A DNA stretch of 64,000 nt, taken from positions 858,582-922,581 of the forward strand of contig CAWUHX010000140.1 in the NCBI GenBank assembly GCA_963922205.1. Reading direction: 5' to 3'. Both the position numbers and the translations under genes were made by a program. This DNA is from Romanomermis culicivorax. Taxonomy: Eukaryota > Nematoda > Enoplea > Mermithida > Mermithidae. Positions 34,970 through 47,510 of the stretch are shown here, piece after piece; the first letter of the stretch is position 1; each line of letters starts with the position of its first letter. Under the pieces are notes generated by a model. The model made no database searches and had not been told where the DNA came from. It worked only from the letters and a program-made list of their open reading frames with translations.

Positions 34970-35499
34970 CTGCAAGCAAGTGCGATTTAGACGAGTTTCA
35001 ACAAATGCTTCATTACAATAAACTGTAGAGGTAAGGTCTCAATGGTCCCATGACAACTAATGAATGGAAAATAGGCACCAGCTTCAAAATCTCTTGCACA
35101 AGTGTAAACTTTTTAGAAAAAAATGTAAGCCAAATGTCAGTCAAAATCCATGCAGGCCTGCAGAGAACCCATCAAGTCAAATTACAATTCATGCTAAAGA
35201 ACATTTATATTTTTTAGTATTCTATGCTGGAGACGGCTGTATGAATCGTTTTGCAGAGAGCTATTTTTTCGCTTCACAGTGACGGTGTAAAGTTATCAAA
35301 TTTAGCCCAGATGATGACCTTGGGTGTGTATACTATTCTAGTTATTATCATCTCAACTTATTTGATCTTCGCAATATTTGGATTGAAGCTGTAAGCAGGT
35401 ATTAGCAGGCTTACAGTAATGTCTATATCGCATATTGGGTGCCCGTAAATCACCAATCATCATTTTGAACACAAAAAATTTTCTACATTTTTACGGTTT

Positions 35500-37400
35500 A
35501 TGTTAAGCTAACCATGAGAAATAAGTATCTCACAATTTTTTATCACATAGTATCTACCATTTCCTTACAAACCGAAAAAATAAAAAGACCATTTTAACGT
35601 GATTCTGCTCTTTGTATCGTTTACTTCAAGCTCGAACCATATTGTCTCAACCAGGGAAGAGAATGCTTCATATAGAATATCTGCTCTTGAGAAAATGGAC
35701 TAGTGTCAAAAATTTGTAACGTTACACCATAACAGTGAAGCAAAAAATTTTTGATGCTTAATAATTTACACAGCAGTCATGTTCAGCGCGATACATTAAA
35801 AGATTTGATCTTGTGCTCCATTGACCTATGACATGTTGGAAATGAATAATATCTTGAGTTGTTTTACAGGTGCCGCATTCATTCCGCATAAAAGTCAAAA
35901 TTGCTACAGTAACCCAATAGTACCCCAAAGTTTAGAATGTTAAAATTTTTTGATATTTCTCGGTCTGTAAACGTGTTACAAAATATCACAGCACAGAAAA
36001 GACATGAATCTGTGGCCAAATGATCATTGCATGGAGAAGATCATGTTCTATATTCAAGTATGAAAAATTTTCAATTTTTTACCTTACACTTTTTGTCAAA
36101 ATAAACCTAAAATTTATTTTCAGTCGTTTTGGGCACCTTCCCGCAGAATGCCGCAGAATGTTTTCCTTTATTTCTGTAGCTACAAATGTCCAATGTATTT
36201 TGTTAAAATTTCAATCAGATTTGCTCACCGTTTTGGGAGCTGTAGGTGTCTGCACATGCTGAATCTTGAGACAACGTATTGATTAATCCCATTGAATATG
36301 CTATCAATGAGATGTAAGAAATATTGGAGACGTTTAGATTGAACGAATAAAAAAAGATGGGTTAAATCACTGTTATAATTTCATCGGTCTATACACGACG
36401 GTTGTGCAACAGGATGTCTCAGAAGATATGCGATAAAAGTTACTCTCTTTAGTAATTAAATTGGAAAAATCAAAACTACGAGTTTAATGTAACAAAGAAG
36501 AAACGTCAACTGTTTACACCGGTTTATGTTATTAGCTGTGAGAAAGTGTTCAGCAGTTAAAGACACCCTGTTTCACATCAAGTGATGGCAGCCAGATGAG
36601 AACAATAGTCGATTGTAGGGCCTTTCGAATACAGAAAAGGGTATCTGAATAACTCCCTGCTGTTTTCCTGTAAATAGATTTCAAACAGTCATTCGACATC
36701 CGATATTTAATCAAAATTTTCGACTTCTCATTCGAAGCATATTGTTCAGCAACCATCAAAGCTGGAGTCACATTTTTTCTTCTAAAGTGACGCATCATAT
36801 TTTAACGGAACTTTATTGGCTGGAGATTTATTCAGATGCAAAAACATTTGAATGACAGTGCTGTATGAAGAAATCTCTACAACTCCCACAACAGTATGCA
36901 AATCAAATTGGAATTTTAACACAAAATGTGGGACATTAGTGCCTAACAGAAATGGAGAAAAATATTCTGCGGCATCTTAAGGGAAGTTGCTCAGAAAGAC
37001 ATTTTCGGCTTTTCCACCTTTTTTGATACTTCACAGTAATGTAAGTACCAGATTAGAATTTTTTTCGTACCAAAATGTAGAAAATTAGTGAATGTCTTAC
37101 TATAGGATTATGTCTTTTCTACGCATCGGTATTTTGAAGCGCGTGTATATAACACAGAACTCTAAAAAATTTGAAAATTCTAATGTTTAGCAAACTGTAG
37201 CAACGAAAATTTTGACTTTCATGCAAAACAAATTTCGGAACGGTACTCGGCATGTAAAGCTACACAATATACATAATTTTTAGATACGATTAATCCTCAA
37301 CTTATCAAGGTCAAGATCGAATATCTCAGAAACTGGGTGTAAATTCCAAGATGACACGCCTGACTCGACTCAGCATAACAATCTGCGTGATTTTTCGCCT
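35500..37400. repeat. Long-inverted-repeat element, copy A
   Basis: 36130-36265 (CACCTTCCCGCAGAATGCCG) is inverse to 36885-37010 (ATTCTGCGGCATCTTAAGGG). Outer arms match too, for example CATAAAAGTCAAAATTGC near 35890 and the inverse near 37210. The same arms and centre recur at about 43.1-45.1 kb. Exact ends are not resolved by eye. Confidence 0.6.
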
Positions 37401-37819
37401 GGTATATCCTAATTTTCATGAAGCAAGTCTTTTTTCTAAAAGCTGAAAATGTAATTTATGATTCATGACGTTAAGTCTGATGACTTGCAGACGGTGAGAT
37501 TTGCTGAAATTGAATCCAGCACTAAGACACGTGTTTGTACCCACCCAAATAATAGTAAGTTTTTAATGCAAGTCAAATTTTTTTTCATTCCGAAGCATAG
37601 CAAATCCGGTTCCATAGACCTCGTGGGTTTCTATACAAAAACATGATTTAAAATAGTGCATTTATATTTTTGACGGTTATAAGTGCTTACCATTTTGTTT
37701 TGATTTTGCTGCTGATGTACTCGTATGTAGAACATAAGGACCTTTTGTAGTAGTTCACCACCACTATTTTTTTTCATATTTTTTCATTTTTTTAGTTTTT
37801 CGGCGATATTTTTTGTATC

Positions 37820-37895
37820 AGTTAGGTTTCGAACCTGCAACCTTTTGATTCAAAAACTCCAGAGCGTTACCACTGAGCCAAACACTCACTTAAAA
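37820..37895 (-). other. tRNA-derived sequence (A and B boxes)
   Basis: On the - strand TGGCTCAGTGG (37870-37880) and GGTTCGAAACC (37825-37835) are classical RNA polymerase III A and B boxes 34 bp apart. The acceptor arms do not pair and the anticodon stem is not standard, so this is more likely a tRNA-derived SINE or pseudogene than a working tRNA. Confidence 0.5.
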
Positions 37896-37987
37896 ATTAA
37901 CCTTTTAATTCCCATTTATTATTTTCATTATTTCAAACAACTTTGCATTATGGACACGGCCAAGAAGCTGCAATATTATTCAATAAA

Positions 37988-38056
37988 GCCTAAGCCTAAG
38001 CCTAAGCCTAAGCCTAAGCCTAAGCCTAAGCCTAAGCCTAAGCCTAAGCCTAAGCC
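37988..38056. repeat. Interstitial telomeric repeat (TTAGGC)n
   Basis: 69 bp of uninterrupted GCCTAA, the complement of TTAGGC, the telomere hexamer of many nematodes. A short two-copy relic occurs at about 47692-47704. Confidence 0.95.
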
Positions 38057-38559
38057 AAAAAAATAGTGGTGGTGAACTACTACAAAAGGTCCGAATATAA
38101 ACCTCAAATGTCATCATTCATTAAGCATCAGCAGCAATAAAAGAATTCAATGGCACAACTAAAGCAGATTTTTATTGGAGCTCAATGATGAATAACTCAA
38201 TCCAAAACAGAGGTGTAAATTACTGAAAGGATTGATCCTCAAAGGACCTGTATCATGAAAAAAAAATTATTGGATAGGGTCAATGAACTTTCCATAATTT
38301 TAAATGAAAGTTTAACTGCGACCTCGCTGCATCATTTGGTATTACTTTTTCTATAAATCCGTAAAATTTTCAGCTTTCGACATTTTTTCACGTTTTCTTA
38401 TTCATATATTTGTCCCCCTTCTTTAACGAGCAATAATCCTCCTAAGAAAAAAAACCCAACTTTTCGCGATTAATGGTCGCAGCATATTTTTATTGGCGGA
38501 AAAACTTTTTTTTTTCTTGCTGACCCTAAAAATAACAGAAAAAAGTAGAATCGTCTCAC

Positions 38560-38670
38560 CTTATCGAATAATCTAAACGCCTCCTTATACTCTTCCAATT
38601 CGTCTTGAGTCACATGTTCTAATTCCGGTGGTAAAATTGATACTTTCCTACCAAATCGAGTAATATTCAT
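38560..38670 (-). CDS. cal-1-like: Calmodulin-like EF-hand protein (CAL-1 type), exon 1
   Basis: 37 codons from ATG 38670 to the donor AAG|GTGAGA. The end reads EEYKEAFRLFDK, the entering helix and first ligand of EF-hand 1, which exon 2 completes with DGNGT. About 25 residues (MNITRFGRKVS...) precede it as a family-variable N-terminal extension. Upstream on the - strand, AATTTTCAG lies 13 bp before the ATG and could be a cis- or trans-splice acceptor for the leader. Confidence 0.85.
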
Positions 38671-38900
38671 GCTAAAAAAGCTGAAAATTAAAAAAAATTA
38701 CCGCGGAAAAGCATGACAAAATTCTAGTATGTTTCCATAAAGTGCTCGTTGACGGCGTGTCCTGTTCGTGAAACCCGAAACTGGATGATGTCAAACACAG
38801 GTTTAGGATCAATTAGACGATTCAAATTTTCAAAACTTTACATCTGTTAGATCCGGGAAATGTTTAAAATGAATTAGAGAAGCGTCAGAATTTTTCAGTC

Positions 38901-40321
38901 GCATACGAGGGGATACGGACAATTCGCCCCCAGCAATTTGCCCCCAGCAATTCGTCCCCCACAATTCGCCCCTGGTAATTTGTCCCCACTGCAGTTCACC
39001 CCCGGACAATTCGCCCCCAGTAATTGGTCCCCAATTCACTGTTTTTTAATTTAAAAAATTCAGATTTATAAATAATTCCACCAGGTTGTTAACAGTTATG
39101 TAGTAGCATTTGTACTCATCCATACACTAAACCTAGAGATTTTTCCCAGCCGAAATAGCATGTTTATTTATGAATTCTGCATGCAGAGTGCAAGTATTAT
39201 GTACAAGAAGAAAAAGGTCGACAGCAATGTTCCAAATAAAGATCCACAAATAATCTTTTTTTATTTTCTTTGAATATATAGTTTTTTACTGGTGCGGTTA
39301 GTACTAAGTCAGTATAAGTCTTTCTTACTCTTACAGTCAGCAATACAGGCGTTTGAGCACTAGTTTCCTAAAATTGAAGTGGCCGGTTGTTTTTCCACTT
39401 GAAACAAAATGTGTGGCTTCGAGTTCTTCAAGTCTATCTGACTGAAAATAATCAATATCGACCAAAAATGTGTGAAAAATCTCAACACTGGCAATTTACA
39501 AATCCATATTCTTTCAGGTTTGTAATGATGGTGTCCTAATCCTCAGAAACCATGCCAAATTTTAATCTGATGGCGTGAATACCCGGGATAATTTACGCAG
39601 AATTTTAATGTGTAACACGGATTTCATAAACATAATTGCGAATCATTTATGTTCTTCGATCTGCATTTGTTTTTTGTTCCTTTTTCGTTTAATTTTCTTT
39701 CTTGTATTCCTCTTTTTTGTCTTTCCTCTTTCTTGTTTAGTTTCTTCTGCTACATTTTTTTGACTACTTTTTACTCATTCTTCTTTTCTGATTTTTTTCC
39801 TTTATATTTCTCTTCTGTTTTTCTATTTTTATTCTTTTTTGTTTTTGGTACACCGCAAAGTTGTCACAAAAAAAAAAGATAGTGAAGAACACGATAGAGT
39901 CACACGTAGAATAATTGTGATACTTTGTCATAATCTTAATTTCTCTCCATAGATCACGATAAAAAGTAACAAGAAATGAAGCTGGAAAAAGAATATATGG
40001 ATGCAACCAGAAAAGAAAAGAAAAAAGACAATGTGAAAAAGGAGTAAAAAGGAAAACATAGGAGACAGGGCGAAGTGAAAAATCATCTTTTCATCTCCTT
40101 CAGGCTTCACACAAAATATGGTTACCTAATAGGGGAAATATCTGGAGATATATTACATATCATGGAGTTGCTTTTAAATCACCTAGGTATGTACAATACC
40201 AGGGGCGAATTACTGGGGCGAATTGATCAGGGGCGAATTGTGTTGGGGGCAAATTGTCCGGGGGCGAACTGCAGTGGGGGCAAATTACCGGGGGCGAATT
40301 GTCCTAGAACTGCATACGAGG
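38901..40321. mobile_element. Foldback-type element with tandem-repeat TIRs
   Basis: The left end (38917-39035) is a run of CAATTCGCCCCC/CAATTTGCCCCC units of about 16-18 bp; the right end (40195-40304) is the same run inverted (GGGGGCGAATTG). The outermost units are exact inverses (GGACAATTCGCCCCC). The 10-bp direct repeat GCATACGAGG flanks both sides (38901-38910 and 40312-40321). Tandem-repeat TIRs are the hallmark of foldback (FB-like) elements. The 1.1-kb interior has pyrimidine- and purine-rich tracts but no transposase. Confidence 0.65.
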
Positions 40322-40603
40322 TGGGGTTTAGCGGAAAATGGTAAAATCTGCACACGCATTTTTCTGGTACTATGATTGACAAAAATTTCAAAAGCAGCAA
40401 ACTATGTAAAAAGAGTATTACTGTACTAGTAACTCGAATAAATGATTTTTTGCATATGAACTTTAGTCAAATTGAAAAATGACAAAAATAGGTGTTCTTG
40501 TCGAAATCATTCACACAAAGCGTTTACTGTATATCTTAGTATTCAAAACTTGTTACAAGTTGGTTCAGTTGCTAAAGACCAGTTTATAATTTTAGGTGGT
40601 GAC

Positions 40604-41022
40604 CATACATGCACGTGGGGGGGGGGGGTTTGGGGGGTTTTGACCCCTATCAGACTTTGATTGACGCCCAGCAGATTCTTGCTGACCCCCAGCAGATTTG
40701 ATCACCCCAGCAATGATCCAGAAGATGACAAAGGAAAATGAGCAAGTGAGAAGAGAAAGTCATCATAAAAATAGGAATGATGCTGTAGTTGAACAATTTT
40801 TCTAAATAAAGCATACTTGATGTCCAAAAAAGTAACATTAAAACTTTAAAAAGTGCAGTATAATTTCCCATGTCTGACTGATATAAAATAAAGAATATGC
40901 TGCTTGGATATTACAAAACCTATCGAAGATCTTTTTTCGTTATCAGGAACAAAAAAAATTTGTATTCCACTCCCTGTCCTAGCCGACCCCCCCCCGCAGA
41001 ATTTCTATGCTGTGCATGTATG
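40604..41022. mobile_element. hAT-like MITE, copy 2
   Basis: 419 bp, closely similar to 27265-27666 along its length, with ends CATACATGCAC and GTGCATGTATG. The flanks GTGGTGAC and ATGGCGAC match at 6 of 8. A run of 11 G lies near the left end. Confidence 0.65.
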
Positions 41023-41030
41023 ATGGCGAC

Positions 41031-42675
41031 ATAGGGACTAGCAGAAAGTTGCTAAAATGTAATTGTACGTTATTTCCAGTTTAATTTTCGGAAACTTTTT
41101 TTCATCAACTCGTTTTTCAGCTAGCACCTGATAATAACGAATTTTCACTGTGACTGTCAACTTACAAAATGCCCCCAAGCAGTTAGTTTACTATAATAAA
41201 TATTGCTCAACTGCTACCACAGCTAAGTTTTCATGAAAAGAGCCTACATTATACGCGACATTTAGAAACGTGATCCGAAGCCTTGAACTTGCTGCCTTAG
41301 GGTCTAACATTATTTCACAATACTTTGTTGTTAGTACTGGAGAGAACTTTCCCATGTAATAAAAACGTGGGAGTGCAAATAAAATGTAGCAGACAATGGA
41401 ATTGAAAAAGGCATGCTTAAACATTTTTTCTACCGCTTATTAGTAGGGCTCAAGGCAAAAAAATCTAGCATTATTTATTTGTTTATATTCAACTAAATTT
41501 GGGACAGTTTGTCTTTAAAATACGGTAAGATATGTCTGAAATCACATGGAGTTGCATATGGCTCAATCTACACCTTAAATTATAACAAAAAAGTGTGCTA
41601 CATAAATGAGGTTGCCATGTAGATTAATCTCTACGACAGAAGTAAGCCTTCTGATTCCATTAAATTAAGGCGGCTTCTCAACAACTCACCTACACGGTAA
41701 AATGCGTGCAATATTGGCAGTCAAACTGACAAAAATATAGCATAACTATCAATGGACACTTTTCGCACACCAGAAAATGTGCAATCAGTAGGTTACCTAA
41801 AAAAACCCGAACTTTCTTTCTATTTAATCTATTTCGTAACCATTCCAATCATATAAGTCGGAGAAACGAGATTTTTGTATGTTAGGAGTCGATAAAACGA
41901 TATCCAATGAAAAACCATACGATTCAATTAGGGAGAGAATCTCACACCGTCTTCATTCAATTCCAGTGACATTCTTCTAGAACAGGACGTTATAACAATG
42001 AAATTTCATTAGATTTTTGGACCAGCAACAACCACCATAAAAAAGCATTCCTATGCCCCCTTGATTAATGTAAAAGCTATAAATTTGGCGATTTTTTTGT
42101 TGCATGGCTTTTAAAGAAAGAAAAAATTCCTAAATCCTCGATAATGCGACGTTTCTAGGGAGAGAGTGAGAAAGAAGAAGAGTCTCCACCAAAAAATAGT
42201 GGATAGGAAAATAATTTTTTTCCAAAAGGTGGGAAGGTAAAAGACTTATAACACAAATGTTTGTTATTTTTTATGAACCTTGAATCGCGAGTTTCAAATG
42301 AAGTATATGAATGCGTTTTTCTCCATTTGTGGAGCGAACTGTTTACGAAAATAAAACCACCTGCTCTCCAAATCATAGAGGGCGGATTGAATAAACACAC
42401 CACAGAGAGCATAGAAGAAGAGATTCAAAGATGTTCTTCACAAAATGAAGAACATTTCTTTGCTCGAAGAAAAGAGGAAGAAGAAGAATCCAAATTAATA
42501 GGCGTCGTTTAATTATCGGGTTTTACAGCTTTTCACATCTAAAAAAAGACTGACGGATAATGTCTAGGCTGACGTCATTGGGTTGCTATAAATCAAAATA
42601 ATGGCCGTTAAAATCTCGCTTAATGAAAGCTTTGTTCGTGACGTGATTCTAAATTTTACCAGTAACAAAAATTCT
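41031..42675. other. No supported gene
   Basis: Short AT-rich frames only. The Glu-rich frame 42261-42512 and its antisense partner 42155-42412 are not recognisable. Confidence 0.35.
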
Positions 42676-42678
42676 GTG

Positions 42679-43020
42679 TATAGCCTGTTTCTTATAAAAT
42701 GCTTGTAAAACGCCTGGACAGACTTGAAAGTCGTTCACACAAAACTCTTACTTTTATTTTTCACCTCTCCATTTTATAACGCGTGGTCTGCCAAAAAAAC
42801 GACAAAAAACAATATTTGCCTCCAGGGTTTAACATTTTAGAGGCATTTCAAGAAAAATTCAAAATCTTCTGTCACTGTCCCAAAAAAATTGGACTATGCT
42901 TGGGTCAGTCAGTACCTGTTACGTGTCGTTTTGATATTTCACATGCATCGAACCGTTGAAATCATCAAAATCAACATTGCTATAGTCTGTTTTTCTTGAA
43001 ACGCCTTCAAATGATGGGTC
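42679..43020. repeat. Decayed copies of the TATAGTCTG MITE
   Basis: TATAGCCTG...AAAATGCTTG at 42679 and GGCATTTCAAGAAAAA at 42841 are the two ends of a degenerate copy. TATAGTCTGTTTTTCTTG at 42981 is a further left end. Confidence 0.5.
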
Positions 43021-43099
43021 GAAAACAAGTACTGTTTCATATATTTAAGACACGATTTCTGAGAGATTTCTGAGACCTTCCCTTTGAAAATTAATCATA

Positions 43100-45100
43100 T
43101 CCCAAAATGAAATATTTTAAGTAGTTTCGTGCACTGTTTCATGGTATCATTAGTTTTGCTTAAAAATGAATATTCACGCAGCAACACTACGCCAAAGTTT
43201 GAAAATTGATTATATTTTGGCATTTTTAAGTGCTCTTGCTAGTCAATCGGTATTTCGGGATTTGAGTAATCTTATTCAATAGATAAACATTCATTTTACA
43301 CAGGAGAAGATGTCTGTTGATGTAATATTTACGGTGAGCTTATGCATACTACATTTTTTAAGAGAATTTAAAGTGTCGAAAATGAGCCGTCAAAATTGAA
43401 AAAAAAATTTTTTTGGACACTTCCGAGCACCTTCCAATTGGATGCCGCAGAATTTTATTTTCTCATTCTATAGCTCGCGCATTCTTACTGTTTGATAAAA
43501 TTTTTATCAATAATTTTGTACCGTTTGGGGAGCTACACGGCTCTGAAGAAGGCAAACTTACGGAAATCGTCCAGAAGTCACTGCATTTTTCAACTGGCCC
43601 TCGTCTACTCCTTGTGATTACATTTATTATTTGTACTATAGAATTGAATGATGTACTAATTGTTTCGCCAACGAGGATTTTACACTCTGTAAAAAAGTTT
43701 TAACTGTCGAAAGTGAGAAGCAAAAAAAAGAAAAATTTCGTTCACGCGCAGTGTGAATCTTGACCTATGATCCTGGAGAATTTCATCTTTTTATTCTTTA
43801 GATCATACATTCATACAGTAACTGTGAAAGTAATATCATTATCATCGCGCAATGTTTTGGCAGCTGCAGATATTTTGCATATACTGCACCGTCATTCAAA
43901 TGTGTTTGTGAATCTGGATTAATGTCCAACAATAAGTTCTCGGAAAACAGAATGCGTCTTTACCAAATAAATTGAGACAAAATGTGGCTTTAAGTCCCGA
44001 TGAATTTTCAACGGTCTAGGTATGATTGTTTTTTGATTGACTAAAGTGCTTCAAATGAAAAATCGAAAACCTATAAAAAATTTTACTGAATTTCAGAAAT
44101 TGGGTAATTGTTTGAAGTCCGTTTACAGAAAAACGGCATGAGTTATTTGGATACTCTTTGCTGTATTGGAAAGCCACTGCAATCTACTACCGTTTTCTAT
44201 ATTTTCGTCGGGCTAATACCACGCGGTAAAAAACAGGGTGCCTCTAACTGAATAGCACTTTCTCATAGCTTATAACATAGGCCAGATTCAGAGAGCCGAT
44301 ATTCATTTTGTAACATTAAACTCGCAGCTTCGCTTCTTTTCAATCGAATTCCCAAAGAGAGGAATTTTTGTTGCATCGCGTTTGAGACACTTTGTTTCAC
44401 AACCATTGTAAACAGACCAATGAAATTTTACTAGTGATTCGATCCACATCTTTCCTATTTATTCGTCTAACCTGAACGTTTTCCGATGTTTGTTGCATCC
44501 CGTGAATGGCATATTTAGTAGCATAAAACGGCAGTTTTGTATCAACTTTCAGAATGTACAGACACCTCTAACAACTCCCAACACGGTACAATAATCGGAT
44601 TGAAATTTTAACAAAATATGTCAGATACTAGTGGCTACAGAAATCAAGAAAAAAATTCTGCGCCATCCTATGGGAAGGTGCCCAAGAAAGTCCCAAATGA
44701 CTTTTTCGGTTTATTTTCACATCCGTTCCGACACTTCAAAATAGAATAAAAAATGTAAAATAAGGAATTAGAAAATTTTTTATATCTGTATATAGGGGAT
44801 GGTCTTTTGCATGTAATGATGAACATTTGGCTTCAGAGTCACGTTTTTTCTGGGCTGTGATATTTCGAAACACATGTACAGACCGAAAAATGCCAGAAAA
44901 TGTATAAATTCAAAACTTTGGAGTAATGCGAATTTTGATTTTTATGCGAAATGAATGCTATCATGATATTCAGCATGTAAAACTACTCAAAATGTTTTAC
45001 TTTCAGATATTATTCATTTTCAGCTTGTCATACGTCGATAGAGGAGAAGATTGAATCTCTCAGAAATTGCGTCTTGAGATTTTCAGTTAAAATGTAATGT
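43100..45100. repeat. Long-inverted-repeat element, copy B
   Basis: 43424-43545 (GCACCTTCCAATTGGATGCC) is inverse to 44570-44695 (CTGCGCCATCCTATGGGAAG). The centre, with GGGTGCCTCTAACTG and TAACATTAAACTCGCAG (44237-44325), is inverse to 36485-36575 in copy A. A third arm fragment lies at 46140-46480. Confidence 0.55.
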
Positions 45101-45319
45101 ATGTCATATGGGACGGAATAAGAATACTCGACTAACCTTCAACTATTTTGTGAATAAAAAATGTATTGGCCATAGTTAGTGTAAACTATTTCAACGATAA
45201 TACTGATTTCTGTCAATTATCAATTTACAAGCATTATACGACACAATGTCCGAGAAGATTAAGTTCTTCATGCAGAGATCTGCGATAAATTGAAAAGTAA
45301 ACCCATCTGCAAATTACAT

Positions 45320-47010
45320 GATGGGATAAATTGATGAGTTACGAACGAAAATGATATTCATTTCATCAGAAAGTCAAACGTTACCGCTACAGTAAGACAA
45401 AAGTTGAGAGTTCTAGACTTTTTTTGGGTTCTTGATATAAATTTTTTTGAACTTCTGCAAGTTTATGTACATCAAACATTTTACGTTTGCTCAATGTTAG
45501 ACGAGTATTGAGAATACAGCAGTGCTTGAAGTATGATACTGTAAGTGCGTACTTTGCAGATTCTTCCACAAAAATCGCAATATCTACCGCTAATGCACAG
45601 AAGTATAAAAAATTTCCATGTGCAATAGATAGCTTACCATGTTTTCTGCCTGCTAACAAAAAAAGCACGAAAATGCATCCGCTGCCAAGAGATCGCAGAA
45701 CTTGGAGTTTGTACACCATTCTGTTATTGCATTTCTGAAAATTGCAACCTTTATTGTGAAAAAATACAAATTGATAAATTTCTAAAATGAGGTATCATGA
45801 AAAGTTTTATATGCTGAATAAAGGTAACAATCACCCTGCATAAACAACAGAATTCGCATGACCACGGATGCCCAAAGTTAGGAATTTTTGAATTTTTTGG
45901 CGTTTTTCAGTCTAACCAGCCCTGAGGGAACTTTATCGTTGAGCTATCTTTCGATGTGAAATAAAAATCTCTGTAATGTGATATAAAAATCCTTGTTTTA
46001 GAAAGTGTGACTTCATCTATAGCTTGAGCTCAAAAAATAATATGCAATGAACAGCCTAGTTGCTGGCAATAAAATAATCAAAATTTGTTCTTTACTGCTA
46101 GGAGGTTAAATTTACTGAAAAAACTACACACAATCGAAGCCAAAAGAAGCTACATAGAATCAATATTTGCGGCATCGTAGTTGGGAGATGCCCACAGGCG
46201 TCCGCATTTATTTTTTTGACTTTCTTTACCATCCCACCTTTGGCATTTCAAAATATCACGAAAAATGTAAAATGACTACATTGCATTGTATTCTGCGTCT
46301 AATGAAAGCCCAACGATGAAGCTACGTCATTCCCAGACTGATATATCTCAAGTCTCGTTATAGACTGGAAAGCGTCAAAAAATGCAAAAATTCACAACTT
46401 TGGGGTATTGTAGCTAAGCGAATTTCATTTTTTATGCGATTGATTGTTACCATGATATTCAGCATACAGAACTTTTCATGATGTCTCATTATTGAAATTT
46501 TCCATTTTGTAATTTCTTCACAACAGTTGTTGCAATTCTCAGAAAATACGACATAATGACGTACAAACTCTAAGTTCTGCAAACTCCTGGCAGTTGATAA
46601 ATTTTCTAAATTTTTTGTCGGCAGGCAGAAAACATCGTAAGCCACCTATTGCATGTGGGAGCTTTTGGTGCTTCTCAGTTATGGCGGTAGATATTGTGAT
46701 TTTTGTGGAAAAATCTGCAAAATTCGTACTTATAGTTCCATGCTTCAAAGCACTGCTGTATTCTCAATAGGCACTTTGCACTCATTGTTCCAGCAGTATA
46801 TTGTAGCTCATGCATTCGTTTGATATTGTGCAAATTTGCAGAATATTATGTTTTCTGTACATAAACCTGCAGATGTTGAAAAAAATGTATGTAAAATGAT
46901 AAAGTCTACAATTTTCAACTTTTGCTTTACTCTAAAATAATTTTGACTTTCAGATAAAATGAATATCATTTTCGTTAGCGCATCAATTTATCTTTTCGTT
47001 AGCGCATCAA
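45320..47010. repeat. Pair of about 450-500-bp inverted repeats
   Basis: 45320-45775 matches the inverse of 46490-47010 for most of its length, for example ATTGAGAATACAGCAGTGCT at 45509 and its inverse near 46750, and AACGAAAATGATATTCATTT at 45341 with its inverse near 46962. The pair encloses a right-arm fragment of the copy A/B family. Confidence 0.65.
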
Positions 47011-47510
47011 TTTATCTTGATCTTCGGGCGAGTTTAATTTTTTACTTATCTTAACCAAGTTGAATCCTGCCATTATGTCTTACAGAGAACAGACTACAAG
47101 CTTATGTAATTAATTGACAATAAAAAAATTTTCGTCGAAACAAATTGATATGTGGTGGCTTTTTAAGTGTCGTCACCATTTTTTAAATAAAAAATCAAAG
47201 GCGACCAAAGGTGTTTTGATTATTTAATTTCCTCCGTCGTCGCGAAGAATTTCAGCGTTTTTCTTACAGTGTGAAGCTTTTTCTCAGAATGCGTGTTGTA
47301 TGTAACATATATTTATGTTGTCACTGCATCTGCAATGGCTACAACATAAAAAATAACACCCATAAAAATTTATTTTTATATTGAATGACAATCATCAGAT
47401 AAACCACCATGAGCAAAAAGTGTCAATGTGTTCAATATCGCATTATTAGTGTAGGTTATACAAGAAGCCGAATTTATCAGGCAGATACCAGGTTTACTGT
47501 AGTATAGTCA

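Larger units (their letters stand above)
37704..38142. mobile_element. Composite TIR element with telomere repeat and tRNA-like segment
   Basis: A near-perfect 36-bp inverted repeat (37738-37773 and 38057-38092, starting GGACCTTTTGTAGTAG) is flanked by a weaker outer pair (TTTGCTGCTGATG at about 37705 and its inverse at 38126). Inside are 11.5 copies of GCCTAA and a tRNA-like stretch. It sits in the intron of the calmodulin-like gene. Confidence 0.65.
34970..38559 (-). other. 3.6-kb intron of the calmodulin-like gene
   Basis: Bounded by AAG|GTGAGA (donor, 38559) and TTGCAG|GAC (acceptor, 34970) on the - strand. It is filled largely by repeats: a long-TIR repeat at about 35.5-37.4 kb and the telomere-repeat composite element at 37704-38142. 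Confidence 0.85.

Noticed and set aside
34631..35021. + strand frames opposite the calmodulin-like exon
   Set aside because: They are shadows of the EF-hand coding exon on the - strand.
37820..37895. Functional tRNA gene
   Set aside because: A and B boxes are good, but the acceptor and anticodon stems do not pair properly.
37845..38066. Frame with a Lys-Pro repeat
   Set aside because: It is a translation of the GCCTAA telomere repeat, not a gene.
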